Origin: an uncultured Pelagibacteraceae bacterium
GTDB lineage: Bacteria > Pseudomonadota > Alphaproteobacteria > Pelagibacterales > Pelagibacteraceae
Direction: 5' to 3'
Assembly (NCBI GenBank): GCA_902528175.1
Contig: CABZRN010000002.1
Span: 1-64,000, forward strand
Length of the DNA: 64,000 nt
The position numbers and the translations under genes were made by a program. Within the stretch, counting starts at the first letter, position 1; the number at the start of each line of letters is the position of its first letter. The notes below the pieces were generated by a model. That model made no database searches and had not been told where the DNA came from. It saw only the letters and a list, made by a program, of their open reading frames with translations. Shown piece after piece: positions 1 through 10,343 of this stretch.

Positions 1-1
1 A

Positions 2-952
2 AAAATAAAAAGTATAGATGATATTAAAGTTAATATTTTGAATAATAATGACAAACTTAGTAAATTAAATATCAAAAGAATTAAAAATAATTATTCCATA
101 ACAAGTCAGACTTTTGATGGATCTAAACTAGTTGATGAAATTTTATTTTCTAAAGAGGAAAGTAATTTCTTTAGTATTTTTCATAATTTAAATAGCGATG
201 TATCAATTAAAATTGATACAGCTTATTTAAACAGTGAGGATTACCTTACATTTTTGGATACAAATCTAAAAATTAAAAATAACGAAATTTTTAATATGGA
301 TTTATTATCTAAGTTTCCCAATAATGATGAGTTTAAAGTTTCGATTAGAACAAATCAAAATAAAGAAAAAATAACAACAATTTTTACAAATTATGCTAAC
401 CCTTTAGTAAAAAAATATAAATTTATAAAAGGTTTTGAAGGTGGCTCATTAGATTTTTATTCAATCAAAAAAAATAAAAAAACTAATTCAAATTTAAAAT
501 TGTATGATTTTAAATTAAAAGAGGTCCCTGCACTTACTAAATTGCTTACATTAGCTTCTTTACAGGGTATTGCAGATTTATTAACTGGAGAGGGCATAAG
601 ATTTAACGAATTTGAGATGAAGTTTAACAATGACAAAGGACTAATGACTATTGAGGAGATATATTCTTTAGGTCCTTCGATTTCAGTTTTAATGGAAGGA
701 TATGTCCAAAAAGATGACTTAATAAGCCTAAGAGGAACTTTAGTACCAGCCACTACAGTAAATAAAGTAATAGGTTCAATTCCTTTATTGGGAGACATAC
801 TTGTAGGAAAAAAGGCTGGGGAAGGTGTTTTTGGTGTTAGTTTTAAAATCAAAGGATATCCAAAAGATTTAAAAACTACTGTAAACCCAATTAAAACTTT
901 AACGCCTAGATTTATTACAAGAACTTTAGAAAAATTAAAAAAAACTAATTAG
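2..952 (+). CDS. AsmA-like / YhdP-type protein, C-terminal fragment (5' end outside window)
   Basis: Frame is open from base 2 through the ORF-track start at 38; the C-terminal 'LASLQGIADLLTGEGI...GSIPLLGDILVGKKAGEGVFGVSFKIKG' pattern resembles AsmA-like C-terminal domains. Confidence 0.7.
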   Translation, partial: KIKSIDDIKVNILNNNDKLSKLNIKRIKNNYSITSQTFDGSKLVDEILFSKEESNFFSIFHNLNSDVSIKIDTAYLNSEDYLTFLDTNLKIKNNEIFNMDLLSKFPNNDEFKVSIRTNQNKEKITTIFTNYANPLVKKYKFIKGFEGGSLDFYSIKKNKKTNSNLKLYDFKLKEVPALTKLLTLASLQGIADLLTGEGIRFNEFEMKFNNDKGLMTIEEIYSLGPSISVLMEGYVQKDDLISLRGTLVPATTVNKVIGSIPLLGDILVGKKAGEGVFGVSFKIKGYPKDLKTTVNPIKTLTPRFITRTLEKLKKTN

Positions 953-2180
953 CAATCTTAAATAGGACATGATTTTTTTTCCCATGCGATAACTTTAAAA
1001 TATTATCCTTAAAATCATTGATTGTGATAACTGAAATTTCTTGATCAACGGTATTGTTATTAACTTTTATTCCAAGATTTTTAATAGCTCTTCTTACCTC
1101 ACTTTTAGATTTTAATAAATTTGATTTAATTACTATGTCTATAATGTTGATACCTCTATCAACTTCATTTTTTTTTATATATACAACAGGTAGCTCATCT
1201 CCAAAAGTTCCTGCACTAAATGTTTTGATTGCTGTTTCAGCAGCTTTCTTTGCTGCTGCTTTACCATGTAACATTGTGGTCGTTTCATTAGCTAATAAAA
1301 TTTTCAACTCATTTATATTTTTGTTTTTTTTGCCTTCAATTTCAGTTATTTCTTTATCTGTAAACATTTTTAAAAATTTTATTACATCACGATCATCAGT
1401 ATTTCTCCAAAACTGCCAATAATCATATGGAGATAATAATTTTTTATCTAACCAAACAGCACCTTTTTCAGTTTTTCCCATTTTAGCTCCAGATGCTAAT
1501 GTAATTAATGGTGTAGTTAATCCAAATGCTTGTTTTCCTATGCTCCTTTTTATTAATTCAACACCATTTACAATATTCCCCCATTGGTCAGATCCACCTA
1601 TTTGAAGAACACAATTATTTTTTTTATTTAATTCTAAAAAATCATAAGCCTGCAAAATCATGTAATTGAATTCCATGTAACTTAAAGATTGCTCTCTCTC
1701 CAATCTTAACTTAACACTATCAAAACCTAACATTTTATTTATAGTAAAATGTTTACCAACCTCTCTTAAAAACTTAATATAATTTAATTTTCCAAGCCAT
1801 TTAAAATTATTTACAAAAATTGGTTTAGTTTTAATATTTTTTTTATCTAAAAAAATATCAAACACTTTTTTAATATTTTTAATATTTTTGTCTATTTCTT
1901 TAGTAGATAAAATTTTTCTTGTTTCTTCTTTACCAGAAGGGTCCCCAATCATAGTAGTTCCTCCACCGAGCAGAACTATGGGTCTATGACCATATTTTTG
2001 TAGCATTCTTAAACACATTATTTGTAATAAACTACCAACGTGCAAACTTTGAGCTGTACAATCAAAACCTATATATGCATTAATCTTTTTATTATGCATC
2101 AAATTATCTAATTCTTCAGAATTAGTGCATTGATTAAAATACTCTCTTTCTCTAAACTCAGTTAAGAATGAATTTTTCAT
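945..2180 (-). CDS. tyrS: Tyrosyl-tRNA synthetase
   Basis: Class I aaRS motifs: 'YIGFDCTAQSLHVGSL', 'GGSDQWGNI', 'KMGKT'; C-terminal S4-like region. Confidence 0.96.
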   Translation of the reverse strand: MKNSFLTEFREREYFNQCTNSEELDNLMHNKKINAYIGFDCTAQSLHVGSLLQIMCLRMLQKYGHRPIVLLGGGTTMIGDPSGKEETRKILSTKEIDKNIKNIKKVFDIFLDKKNIKTKPIFVNNFKWLGKLNYIKFLREVGKHFTINKMLGFDSVKLRLEREQSLSYMEFNYMILQAYDFLELNKKNNCVLQIGGSDQWGNIVNGVELIKRSIGKQAFGLTTPLITLASGAKMGKTEKGAVWLDKKLLSPYDYWQFWRNTDDRDVIKFLKMFTDKEITEIEGKKNKNINELKILLANETTTMLHGKAAAKKAAETAIKTFSAGTFGDELPVVYIKKNEVDRGINIIDIVIKSNLLKSKSEVRRAIKNLGIKVNNNTVDQEISVITINDFKDNILKLSHGKKNHVLFKIAN

Positions 2181-2239
2181 TTTTTAAATTATTACTTTTA
2201 ATTCAATATACTTATTTTAATTTGATTGAAAAATAAATT

Positions 2240-3367
2240 GTGAGTAAATCTATTAATAGTTTGGGCTTAATGAGTGGTACTTCGGGGGATGGTGTTGATG
2301 CATCTATAATAAATTCTGATGGGAAAGGACAGTTTAAAGTTTTAATCAACAAATACTTTAAATATACTGACGATATTTCTGAAAATATTTACAAATTAAA
2401 AAGAAATATTAATAAAGTTGAAGATATTAAAAAATATTTTTCAGAAATTAACGATTTAGAGAGGAAAATAACATTATTTCATTCAAAAGTTGTTTCAAAT
2501 TGCATAACAAACAATAATTTTGAAATTGATTTAGTTGGTTTTCACGGTCAAACAATTTTACACAGCCCTAAAGACAAATACTCAAAACAACTTGGTGATG
2601 GAAAATTATTATCTCAGCTTTCAAAAAAAAAAGTTATCTATAATTTTAGACAAAACGATTTGGCAGAAGGAGGTGAAGGGGCTCCATTATCACCTATCTT
2701 CCACCAGTTAATTGTTAAAGAGAAAAAAATCAACCTTCCTATTTGTATATTAAATATAGGTGGAATATCCAATTTAACTTTAATTGGAGATCTCAAAGAA
2801 GAAAATTTGATAAGTAAAGATATAGGTCCTGGAAATTGCTTAATAGATGAATGGATGAGAAGAAACAAAAAGGGTAATTATGATAAAAATGGTGAAGCTG
2901 CTAGTATTGGTAAAACAAATGAATTAATTCTTAATCAAGCTTTAGAAGATTTTGAAAATGTTACCGATAAAAATATGAATTCGTTTGATGTTAACGATTT
3001 CGAGATAAATTTTTTGAGAGGCTTAGATTTAGAGGATGGAGCATCGACAATAACAGACTTCACAAGTAATATTATTGCATCTAATTTATTAAATGAAATA
3101 TCAAAATCTGATCTAAAAATTTCTAAGATTATTTTATGTGGAGGTGGAAGAAAGAATAAAACTTTGATTGATAGAATTAAAAAAAACTGTAGTAATGAGG
3201 TTAAATTTGAAACAACAGATGATTACGGAGTTGATGGTGACTTTGTGGAGTCCCAAGCTTTTGCATTTTTAGCTATTCGATCGTTTTTTAAACTTCCAAT
3301 ATCTTTTCCGAATACAACAGGATGTAAATCACCTTCAAAAGGTGGAGTTTTAGTAAAAAATTTTTAA
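2240..3367 (+). CDS. anmK: Anhydro-N-acetylmuramic acid kinase (GTG start)
   Basis: 'GLMSGTSGDGVDASI', 'GFHGQTILHSP', 'NIGGISNLT'. Confidence 0.95.
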   Translation: MSKSINSLGLMSGTSGDGVDASIINSDGKGQFKVLINKYFKYTDDISENIYKLKRNINKVEDIKKYFSEINDLERKITLFHSKVVSNCITNNNFEIDLVGFHGQTILHSPKDKYSKQLGDGKLLSQLSKKKVIYNFRQNDLAEGGEGAPLSPIFHQLIVKEKKINLPICILNIGGISNLTLIGDLKEENLISKDIGPGNCLIDEWMRRNKKGNYDKNGEAASIGKTNELILNQALEDFENVTDKNMNSFDVNDFEINFLRGLDLEDGASTITDFTSNIIASNLLNEISKSDLKISKIILCGGGRKNKTLIDRIKKNCSNEVKFETTDDYGVDGDFVESQAFAFLAIRSFFKLPISFPNTTGCKSPSKGGVLVKNF

Positions 3368-4020
3368 AATAAAGCTGATTCTTTTTGTATATATTTGTCT
3401 AAAACTTTTCTTAAATTATTTTCAGATTTAGCAAAAAAATGGTTAGCGTCCGGCACAGATTGAAAATCAACTTTAATACCTTTCTGCGAAGATAATCTTT
3501 TATTAAGCTCATTTATATGGTCTATAGGAACAAGTTCGTCTTTTTTTCCATAAACCATCAATCCCGATGTTGGACAAGGTGATAGAAAAGAAAAATCATA
3601 AACATTTGGCTGAGGTGATATTGAGATGAATCTATTTATTTCTGGTCTTCTCATAAGTAATTGCATTGATATTAATGATCCGAAAGAAAAACCGGCAACC
3701 CAACATTGCGAGTTATCAAAGTTTTCTCTCTCAATCCAATCAAGCGCGGCTGCCGCATCAGCAAGTTCACCTTGACCATTGTCAAACTCTCCATCACTTT
3801 TTCCAACACCTCTAAAATTTACTCTGCAGACTGAAAAACCACTATCCATAAATGCATGAAAAGTTTCTACTACAACTTTGTTATTCATTGTGCCTCCATA
3901 CTGAGGATGAGGTTGTAATACTAAAGCTATAGGCGAAGTTATTTTTTGATTTTTATAATATTTTGCTTCCAATCTTCCAGCCGGCCCAGGAATAAATATT
4001 TCTACAATTTTATTTTCCAT
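3364..4020 (-). CDS. Alpha/beta hydrolase
   Basis: 'LQPHPQYGGTMNNKVV', 'NFRGVGKSDG', 'VAGFSFGSLISMQ'. Confidence 0.85.
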   Translation of the reverse strand: MENKIVEIFIPGPAGRLEAKYYKNQKITSPIALVLQPHPQYGGTMNNKVVVETFHAFMDSGFSVCRVNFRGVGKSDGEFDNGQGELADAAAALDWIERENFDNSQCWVAGFSFGSLISMQLLMRRPEINRFISISPQPNVYDFSFLSPCPTSGLMVYGKKDELVPIDHINELNKRLSSQKGIKVDFQSVPDANHFFAKSENNLRKVLDKYIQKESALF

Positions 4021-4024
4021 ATTT

Positions 4025-4074
4025 GTTAATGATAATTATTCTCAAAAAAATTTTTGTTAATGATAATTATTCTC
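4025..4074. promoter_or_regulatory. Two tandem Fur-box-like sequences (4025-4043 and 4056-4074)
   Basis: GTTAATGATAATTATTCTC occurs twice, 31 bp apart; each matches the classical Fur box GATAATGATAATCATTATC at 16/19 positions. Confidence 0.75.
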
Positions 4075-4132
4075 ACAAAAAAACTTTATTTATCATAACG
4101 GAGTGACAAAATGCGAGTCTTTTTAATTTCAA

Positions 4133-4157
4133 AAACTTGACTATTTTAGTCGGGTAT
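4133..4157 (+). promoter_or_regulatory. IscR type-1-like operator overlapping a candidate -35 (TTGACT)
   Basis: AAACTTGACTATTTTAGTCGGGTAT matches the E. coli type-1 consensus ATASYYGACTRWWWYAGTCRRSTAT at 24/25; TATAAG/TATATA follows as possible -10. Confidence 0.8.
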
Positions 4158-4184
4158 ATATATAAGTCGCATAAATAAAGGATT

Positions 4185-4607
4185 ATGAAGCTAAATACTA
4201 AATCAAGATATGCTGTAATGGCTCTAGCTGACATGGCTGTTTTTTCTAATGCTAATGCAGTCAGTTTAAGAGATATTTCCTTAAGACAAGGGATATCTCT
4301 ACTTTACTTAGAGCAAATATTTTTAAGATTAAAAAAAAATAATATAGTAAAAAGTGTTAGAGGAACTAACGGTGGCTATATACTTATTAAAAGTCCAAAA
4401 GAATTAAAAATTTCAGACATACTTTTAGCATTAGATCAAAAAGTTAAAACAATTGGATGTAAAAAAGATTCAAAGAAATCTTGTAATGGTAAAAGCACTA
4501 AATGTATCACCCATAATTTCTGGGACGAATTAGACATCCATATAAATAGTTTTTTTGAAAATAAAAAATTAAGCGATCTATTAAAAAATAAAGAGGCAAG
4601 AATATAA
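4185..4607 (+). CDS. iscR: Rrf2-family Fe-S cluster regulator (IscR-like)
   Basis: 'MKLNTKSRYAVMALADMA', winged HTH, three Cys plus 'KCITH' matching the IscR cluster-ligand pattern; heads suf operon. Confidence 0.9.
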   Translation: MKLNTKSRYAVMALADMAVFSNANAVSLRDISLRQGISLLYLEQIFLRLKKNNIVKSVRGTNGGYILIKSPKELKISDILLALDQKVKTIGCKKDSKKSCNGKSTKCITHNFWDELDIHINSFFENKKLSDLLKNKEARI

Positions 4608-6044
4608 ATGAGGGATAAACAAATAGAAGATCTAAAAGACTACAAATATGGTTTTTCAACAGATATTGAAAACTTTAAAGCCCCAAAAGGATTAAATGAA
4701 GATGTAATTAAGTTTATATCAAATATTAAAAAAGAACCTAAATGGTTGTTAGATTGGAGACTTAAAGCTTTTGAAAGACTAAAAGTTTTAAAAGAACCAG
4801 ATTGGCAAAAACCTAAATACCCAAAGATAGATTATCAAGACTTGTATTATTATTCAGCACCAAAGAGTTTTAAAGATAAACCAAAAAGTCTTGATGAATT
4901 AGATCCAAAATTACTTGAAACTTATCAAAAGTTAGGAATTCCGCTTAATGAGCAAAAAAGATTAAATGGTATAGCTGTTGATGCAGTTTTTGATTCAGTT
5001 TCTGTAGCTACAACTTTTAAAGAAACTTTAACAAAACAAGGGATAATATTTTGTTCAATTTCTGAAGCAGTACAAAAACATCCAGAATTAGTAAAAAAAT
5101 ATTTAGGCACAGTTATACCTTTAACAGATCATTTTTTTGCAACACTTAACTCAGCAGTATTCACCGATGGATCATTTGTTTATATTCCACCAGGAGTAAG
5201 ATGCCCAATGGAGTTATCGACTTATTTTAGAATTAATGCATCTGATACAGGTCAATTTGAGAGAACTTTAATTATTGCTGATAAAGGGAGTTATGTAAGT
5301 TATCTAGAGGGGTGTACTGCACCAATGCGGGATGAAAATCAATTACATGCTGCTAATGTAGAACTTATAGCTTTGGATGATGCGGAAATAAAATATTCCA
5401 CTGTTCAAAACTGGTACCCTGGAGATAAGGATGGCAAAGGTGGAATTTATAATTTTGTTACAAAACGAGGTCTTTGTAAAGGTAAAAACTCAAAAATTTC
5501 TTGGACTCAAGTTGAAACTGGATCTGCAATTACCTGGAAATATCCGAGCTGTATTTTAAAAGGTGATAATTCAATTGGTGAATTTTATTCAATTGCTATT
5601 ACTAATAATCATCAAAAAGCAGACACGGGTACAAAAATGATACACCTTGGAAAAAATACAAAGAGTAAAATTATTTCAAAAGGTATAAGTGCAGGTTTTT
5701 CAGACATGACTTATAGAGGTTTAGTAGATATTTTTCCAAAAGCTACGAACTCTAATAATTTCACCCAATGTGACTCTTTATTAATGGGTAATAAGTGTGG
5801 AGCACACACCGTTCCGTATATTAAAAATAAAAATTCAGACTCTAATATCGCTCATGAAGCAACAACGTCAAAAATTAGTGAGGAACAATTACATTATTGT
5901 CAGCAAAGAGGATTAAATCCTGAAGAGGCTGTTGGATTAATTGTAAATGGTTTTTGTAAAGAAGTATTACAACAATTGCCAATGGAATTTGCGGTCGAGG
6001 CGCAAAAGTTAGTTGGAATTAGCTTAGAGGGAAGTGTTGGCTAA
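4608..6044 (+). CDS. sufB: Fe-S cluster assembly protein SufB
   Basis: '[19 protein letters not shown]', '[24 protein letters not shown]', '[20 protein letters not shown]'. Confidence 0.97.
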   Translation: MRDKQIEDLKDYKYGFSTDIENFKAPKGLNEDVIKFISNIKKEPKWLLDWRLKAFERLKVLKEPDWQKPKYPKIDYQDLYYYSAPKSFKDKPKSLDELDPKLLETYQKLGIPLNEQKRLNGIAVDAVFDSVSVATTFKETLTKQGIIFCSISEAVQKHPELVKKYLGTVIPLTDHFFATLNSAVFTDGSFVYIPPGVRCPMELSTYFRINASDTGQFERTLIIADKGSYVSYLEGCTAPMRDENQLHAANVELIALDDAEIKYSTVQNWYPGDKDGKGGIYNFVTKRGLCKGKNSKISWTQVETGSAITWKYPSCILKGDNSIGEFYSIAITNNHQKADTGTKMIHLGKNTKSKIISKGISAGFSDMTYRGLVDIFPKATNSNNFTQCDSLLMGNKCGAHTVPYIKNKNSDSNIAHEATTSKISEEQLHYCQQRGLNPEEAVGLIVNGFCKEVLQQLPMEFAVEAQKLVGISLEGSVG

Positions 6045-6778
6045 TGTTAAAAATTAATAATCTAAGTGCTAAAATTGATAACAAATCTATTTTGCAAGAT
6101 TTCAAATTAGAAATTAAAACCGGTGAAGTTCATGCAATCATGGGTCCAAATGGTTCAGGTAAAAGTACACTATCTAACATTTTATCTGGAAAAAAAGGAT
6201 ACGATGTAACAGGAGAGGTTTTGTTTGAAAATAATGATTTATTTTCATTAGAAACTGAAGAACGTGCACACAAAGGAATTTTCTTAGCTTTTCAGTACCC
6301 ATTAGAGATACCAGGAGTTAATACCAATGTTTTTTTAAAAACTTCATTAAATGCAATAAAAAAGGCAAGGGGAGAAAAAGAATTGGATGCAATACAATTT
6401 TTAAAACTTGTTAAAGAAAAAGCAAAAGAACTCAAATTTGATGAGGAAAAATTAGGTAGACAGCTTAATGTTGGTTTTTCTGGTGGAGAAAAAAAGAAAA
6501 ATGAAATTCTTCAAATGTCTATTTTAAGACCTAAACTCTCTATTTTAGATGAAACAGACTCAGGCTTAGATATTGATGCTCTTAAAACTGTTGCAGATGG
6601 TGTTAATGCATTAAGAAAAAAAAATAACGCTTTTTTAATTATTACTCACTATCAAAGATTACTTGAATACATCAAACCTGATTTTGTTCATGTCTTAATG
6701 AATGGAAAAATAATTAAATCTGGTGGTCCAGAGCTAGCACTCGAGCTAGAGCAGAAAGGATACGAAAATATTAATTAA
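6044..6778 (+). CDS. sufC: Fe-S cluster assembly ATPase SufC
   Basis: 'GPNGSGKSTLSNILSG', 'GFSGGEKKKNEILQM', 'LDETDSGLDIDAL'. Confidence 0.97.
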   Translation: MLKINNLSAKIDNKSILQDFKLEIKTGEVHAIMGPNGSGKSTLSNILSGKKGYDVTGEVLFENNDLFSLETEERAHKGIFLAFQYPLEIPGVNTNVFLKTSLNAIKKARGEKELDAIQFLKLVKEKAKELKFDEEKLGRQLNVGFSGGEKKKNEILQMSILRPKLSILDETDSGLDIDALKTVADGVNALRKKNNAFLIITHYQRLLEYIKPDFVHVLMNGKIIKSGGPELALELEQKGYENIN

Positions 6779-8026
6779 ATGGAAGAACAATTAAAAATTG
6801 ACTTTGAAAAAAAGCTAAAAGATTTCTCATATTCTGACCAGGAAAAAAAGTTTAAGGAGACTAACTTTAAAAAATTTCTTAAACATGGATTTCCTAGCAG
6901 AAAGTTAGAGAACTGGAAATTTTCTGATCTAAATCAAATAATTAAAAGTAATATTGGTGAGTTAACCTTCTACAACGATTATAAAAAAGAAAATCAAATT
7001 GATAAAATTGAATTAATAAGTGAGTTAGAGCATAATATAATTATTATAGTAGATGGAAAAATTGAAAAAATTGATTTTAAATTTGAAGATCAAGATAAAA
7101 TTGAAGTTTTAGTTGAGCAGGGTGAAGAAACTATTAAAGAAAATATTAATTCACTAATTAATTTAAATAATGCTTTTACTAATAAATTCTGCAAAATTAT
7201 TATTAAAAAAAATTATAGTTTAAAAAAACCTTTAGTTATTTATCATTCAACTAATAAAAATACACAATTTAAAAATACTAATTCAAGAATTGATTTTAAG
7301 TTAGAAGAAAATTCATGTTTAAGACTTATTGATATTTTCAATGACAATTCAGAGAAAAATTTTCTTAATATTTATTATAATTTTGAATTAGATAAGTCAT
7401 CCGTATTAAAAAATTATAAAATAGACAAATTTATTAACAATAATATTAAATATTCTTATAACAATGTTAAACAAGAGGATAACAGCATTTCTGAAACTTT
7501 TATATTATCTAGTGGTTCAAAGTTTTTTAAAAATGAAATTAATTGCGATCTTCTAGGGCAACATTCCTCAGCTTTTGTAAATGGAATTTTTGATTTAGAT
7601 GATGAAAACCATCATGAAATAAAATCAAATATTAATCATCTTGTTGAAAATACTAAAAGTTATCAGTTAGTAAAAAGTGTATTAGAAAAAAAATCTAAAG
7701 CAGTCTATCAAGGAAAGATTTTTGTAAGTTCTGAGGCTCAAAAAACAGATGGTTATCAATTAAGTAACGCAATACTTTTAAGCGAAAATTCAGAGTTTAA
7801 TGCAAAACCTGAATTAGAGATTTATGCCGATGATGTAAAGTGTTCTCATGGATCCTCATCAGGAAGTTTAGATGAGAACTCAATATTTTATCTAATGTCG
7901 AGAGGGTTAAATTATAAAGAGGCAAAAAAACTTCTAATTAACGGTTTTCTATTAGACGTCATTGAAAAAATAACAGACGAAGAAATTAAAAACCTATTTA
8001 AAAGTTTATTGGGAGTTAAAGAATGA
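6779..8026 (+). CDS. sufD: Fe-S cluster assembly protein SufD
   Basis: 'RKLENWKFSDL', 'QLSNAILLSENSEFNAKPELEIYADDVKCSHGSSSGSLDEN'. Confidence 0.94.
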   Translation: MEEQLKIDFEKKLKDFSYSDQEKKFKETNFKKFLKHGFPSRKLENWKFSDLNQIIKSNIGELTFYNDYKKENQIDKIELISELEHNIIIIVDGKIEKIDFKFEDQDKIEVLVEQGEETIKENINSLINLNNAFTNKFCKIIIKKNYSLKKPLVIYHSTNKNTQFKNTNSRIDFKLEENSCLRLIDIFNDNSEKNFLNIYYNFELDKSSVLKNYKIDKFINNNIKYSYNNVKQEDNSISETFILSSGSKFFKNEINCDLLGQHSSAFVNGIFDLDDENHHEIKSNINHLVENTKSYQLVKSVLEKKSKAVYQGKIFVSSEAQKTDGYQLSNAILLSENSEFNAKPELEIYADDVKCSHGSSSGSLDENSIFYLMSRGLNYKEAKKLLINGFLLDVIEKITDEEIKNLFKSLLGVKE

Positions 8027-9237
8027 GCATAAAAGACATTAAAAAAGAATTTCCTATATTTAATAATAAAATACAAAATAATGATCTTGTATACTTAGAC
8101 AGTGCAAATTCTTCGCAAAAACCCCAAGTCGTTGTGGATAGAATTTATGATTTCTACACTAAAGAATTCTCAAATGTAGGAAGAAGTATTCACTATTTAG
8201 CTGTTGCTGCTACTAATTTATATGAAAATACAAGAACTTTAGTTCAAAATTATATTAACGCAAAAGATAAGAATGAAATAGTTTTTACTAAAGGCGCAAC
8301 AGAGGCAATTAATTTAGTTGCAAGTACATTTGGTCAAAAATATTTAAAAGAGGGTGATGAAGTTCTGCTTACAGAATTAGAACACCACTCAAACTATGTA
8401 CCTTGGCACTATTTGAGAAAATCTAAAGGTGTTAAAATTAAATTTGCTGAAATGGATGAAAATGGAGATGTGACTTTAGAAACAATTGAAAAAAATATTA
8501 CTGATAAAACAAAAATTATAGCTATCACTCATTTATCTAATGTAACAGGTGCAATATTGCCTGTGAAAGAAATTACAAAATTAGCTCACTCCAAAAAAAT
8601 TCCAGTTTTAATTGATGGCTGTCAAGGGGCACCACATTTAAAGCTTGATATGCAAGATCTTGATTGTGATTTTTATGCAATCTCGTGTCACAAAATGTAT
8701 GGACCTACAGGATTAGGTATTTTGTATGCAAAGAAAAAATGGTTAGAAGAATTACCTCCGTATCAAGGTGGTGGCGGAATGATTAGAGAAGTTAAAAAAG
8801 AAGGAATTACATTTGGGGAATTACCAAACAAATATGAAGCTGGAACAATGGCAACTGCGCAAGTTATTGCATTTGGTGAGTCTATTAAGTTTATAAACAA
8901 AATTGGAATTGAAAATATTGAGAAACATGAGCGTGAACTAACTGTTTATGGTGAGGAAGTATTAAGAAAAAATAACTCTGTAAAACTTATTGGAAACCCT
9001 AAAGATAAAGGTTCAGTATTATCATTTACTTTAGACGATGTTCATCCTCATGACATTGCAACTATTCTTGATGAAGATGGTGTTGCAATTAGAGCTGGCC
9101 ATCATTGTTGTCAGATTTTGCATGAGAAACTTGGTTTGTCAGCAACAGCAAGAGCCTCATTAGGAGTATACAATACCAAAGAAGATTTAGATCAACTTAA
9201 CGAGTCTTTAAATAAGTGTAAAAAAATATTTAGCTAA
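8023..9237 (+). CDS. sufS: Cysteine desulfurase SufS
   Basis: 'VYLDSANSSQKP', 'SCHKMYGPTGLGILYAKK', 'VAIRAGHHCCQILHEKLG'. Confidence 0.97.
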   Translation: MSIKDIKKEFPIFNNKIQNNDLVYLDSANSSQKPQVVVDRIYDFYTKEFSNVGRSIHYLAVAATNLYENTRTLVQNYINAKDKNEIVFTKGATEAINLVASTFGQKYLKEGDEVLLTELEHHSNYVPWHYLRKSKGVKIKFAEMDENGDVTLETIEKNITDKTKIIAITHLSNVTGAILPVKEITKLAHSKKIPVLIDGCQGAPHLKLDMQDLDCDFYAISCHKMYGPTGLGILYAKKKWLEELPPYQGGGGMIREVKKEGITFGELPNKYEAGTMATAQVIAFGESIKFINKIGIENIEKHERELTVYGEEVLRKNNSVKLIGNPKDKGSVLSFTLDDVHPHDIATILDEDGVAIRAGHHCCQILHEKLGLSATARASLGVYNTKEDLDQLNESLNKCKKIFS

Positions 9238-9239
9238 CA

Positions 9240-9710
9240 ATGGACTTAAAAGAGCTTTATCAAGAAATAATCTTAGACCACGGAAAGAACCCAAGGAATT
9301 TAGGTAAATTTGAAAATTTTAATAAAGATGCCGAGGGTTACAATCCTTTATGTGGTGATAAAGTTCACGTTTTTTTAAAGTTAAATGAAAATAAAGAAAT
9401 TGAAGATATATCTTTTGAAGGACATGGCTGTGCAATTTCAATGGCGTCAGCATCAATAATGACTGAATTAATGAAAGATAAAAAAAATCCCGAGGTAAAA
9501 GAAATCTTAAACGATTTTTTAGACATGATTAAACAAAGTCCTGAATTAAAATCTCAATTAATCAAAGAGGACGAAAAAACTAAGCTGATGTCACTTTCAG
9601 GAGTTAAACAATATCCAATGAGAGTAAAATGTGCTACAATAGCTTGGCATGCTTTAGCATCAGCTATGGAATATAAAAAAGATGAAAATGATAGTGAGAA
9701 ATTTATATAA
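9240..9710 (+). CDS. sufU: SufU/IscU-like Fe-S scaffold
   Basis: 'DHGKNPRN', 'YNPLCGDKV', 'EGHGCAISMASASIMTEL', conserved third Cys in 'RVKCATIAW'. Confidence 0.9.
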   Translation: MDLKELYQEIILDHGKNPRNLGKFENFNKDAEGYNPLCGDKVHVFLKLNENKEIEDISFEGHGCAISMASASIMTELMKDKKNPEVKEILNDFLDMIKQSPELKSQLIKEDEKTKLMSLSGVKQYPMRVKCATIAWHALASAMEYKKDENDSEKFI

Positions 9711-9712
9711 TA

Positions 9713-10012
9713 ATGGAACTTAAAGAAAAAATTATAGGTGAGATTAAAAAAATCTATGATCCTGAAATACCCGTGAATATTTACGATCTTGGTTTAATAT
9801 ACGATGTTAAAGTGGATGAGTATAATAATGTAGATGTAAAAATGACACTTACCACTCCTAATTGTCCGGTAGCAGAAAGCTTACCGATGGAAGTTGAAAA
9901 TACAGTTAAAGAAGTTAAGGATGTAAAAAAAGTAAACTTAGAGTTGGTATGGGATCCACCTTGGGACAAATCCATGATTACAGAGGCAGGAAAATTGGAA
10001 CTAAATCTATGA
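9713..10012 (+). CDS. SufT-like / MIP18 (DUF59) Fe-S assembly protein
   Basis: 'IYDPEIPVNIYDLGLIYDV', 'MTLTTPNCPVAESLP', 'VWDPPWDKSMI'. Confidence 0.92.
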   Translation: MELKEKIIGEIKKIYDPEIPVNIYDLGLIYDVKVDEYNNVDVKMTLTTPNCPVAESLPMEVENTVKEVKDVKKVNLELVWDPPWDKSMITEAGKLELNL

Positions 10013-10338
10013 CACAAGTAATTAAATTAAGCGATAAAGCAGCTGACAGAATAAAAGAAATACTTTCAGAAAATAAAGATTCATTGGGTGTAAGAATTGG
10101 CGTAAAGAGTGGTGGTTGCGCAGGAATGTCTTATATCATGGAATATGCTAAAACTCAGCAACCAAATGATGAATTAATAGAAGACAAAGGTGTTAAAGTA
10201 TTTATAGACCCAAGTGCAATAATGTATCTTCTTGGAACAGAAATGGACTACAAAGTCGAGGAATTTTCATCTTCATTCGTATTTAATAACCCAAACGAAA
10301 CTGAACGTTGTGGATGCGGTGAGTCTTTTAAGATATAA
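10009..10338 (+). CDS. SufA/IscA-type A-type carrier
   Basis: 'GVRIGVKSGGCAGMSYIMEY' and C-terminal 'CGCGESF'; ATG at 10009 overlaps the upstream stop (ATGA), preferred over the ORF-track start at 9949. Confidence 0.92.
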   Translation: MTQVIKLSDKAADRIKEILSENKDSLGVRIGVKSGGCAGMSYIMEYAKTQQPNDELIEDKGVKVFIDPSAIMYLLGTEMDYKVEEFSSSFVFNNPNETERCGCGESFKI

Positions 10339-10343
10339 TTAAA

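Noticed and set aside
457-852. Antisense ORFs inside good genes (e.g. 457-852 -, 1054-1422 +, 2638-2868 -, 14911-15276 -, 17406-18089 -)
   Set aside because: Fully contained opposite strongly supported CDSs, with no recognisable domains; expected by chance on the complement of AT-rich coding DNA.
4111-4140. Nine-codon mini-ORF MRVFLISKT with GGAG upstream, before iscR
   Set aside because: Lies upstream of the likely iscR promoter, no attenuator structure follows, and it is too short to support.
9949-10008. Extended start of the SufA/IscA-type protein given by the ORF track
   Set aside because: Overlaps the SufT-like gene by 64 nt; the ATGA-coupled start at 10009 gives a normal-length A-type carrier.
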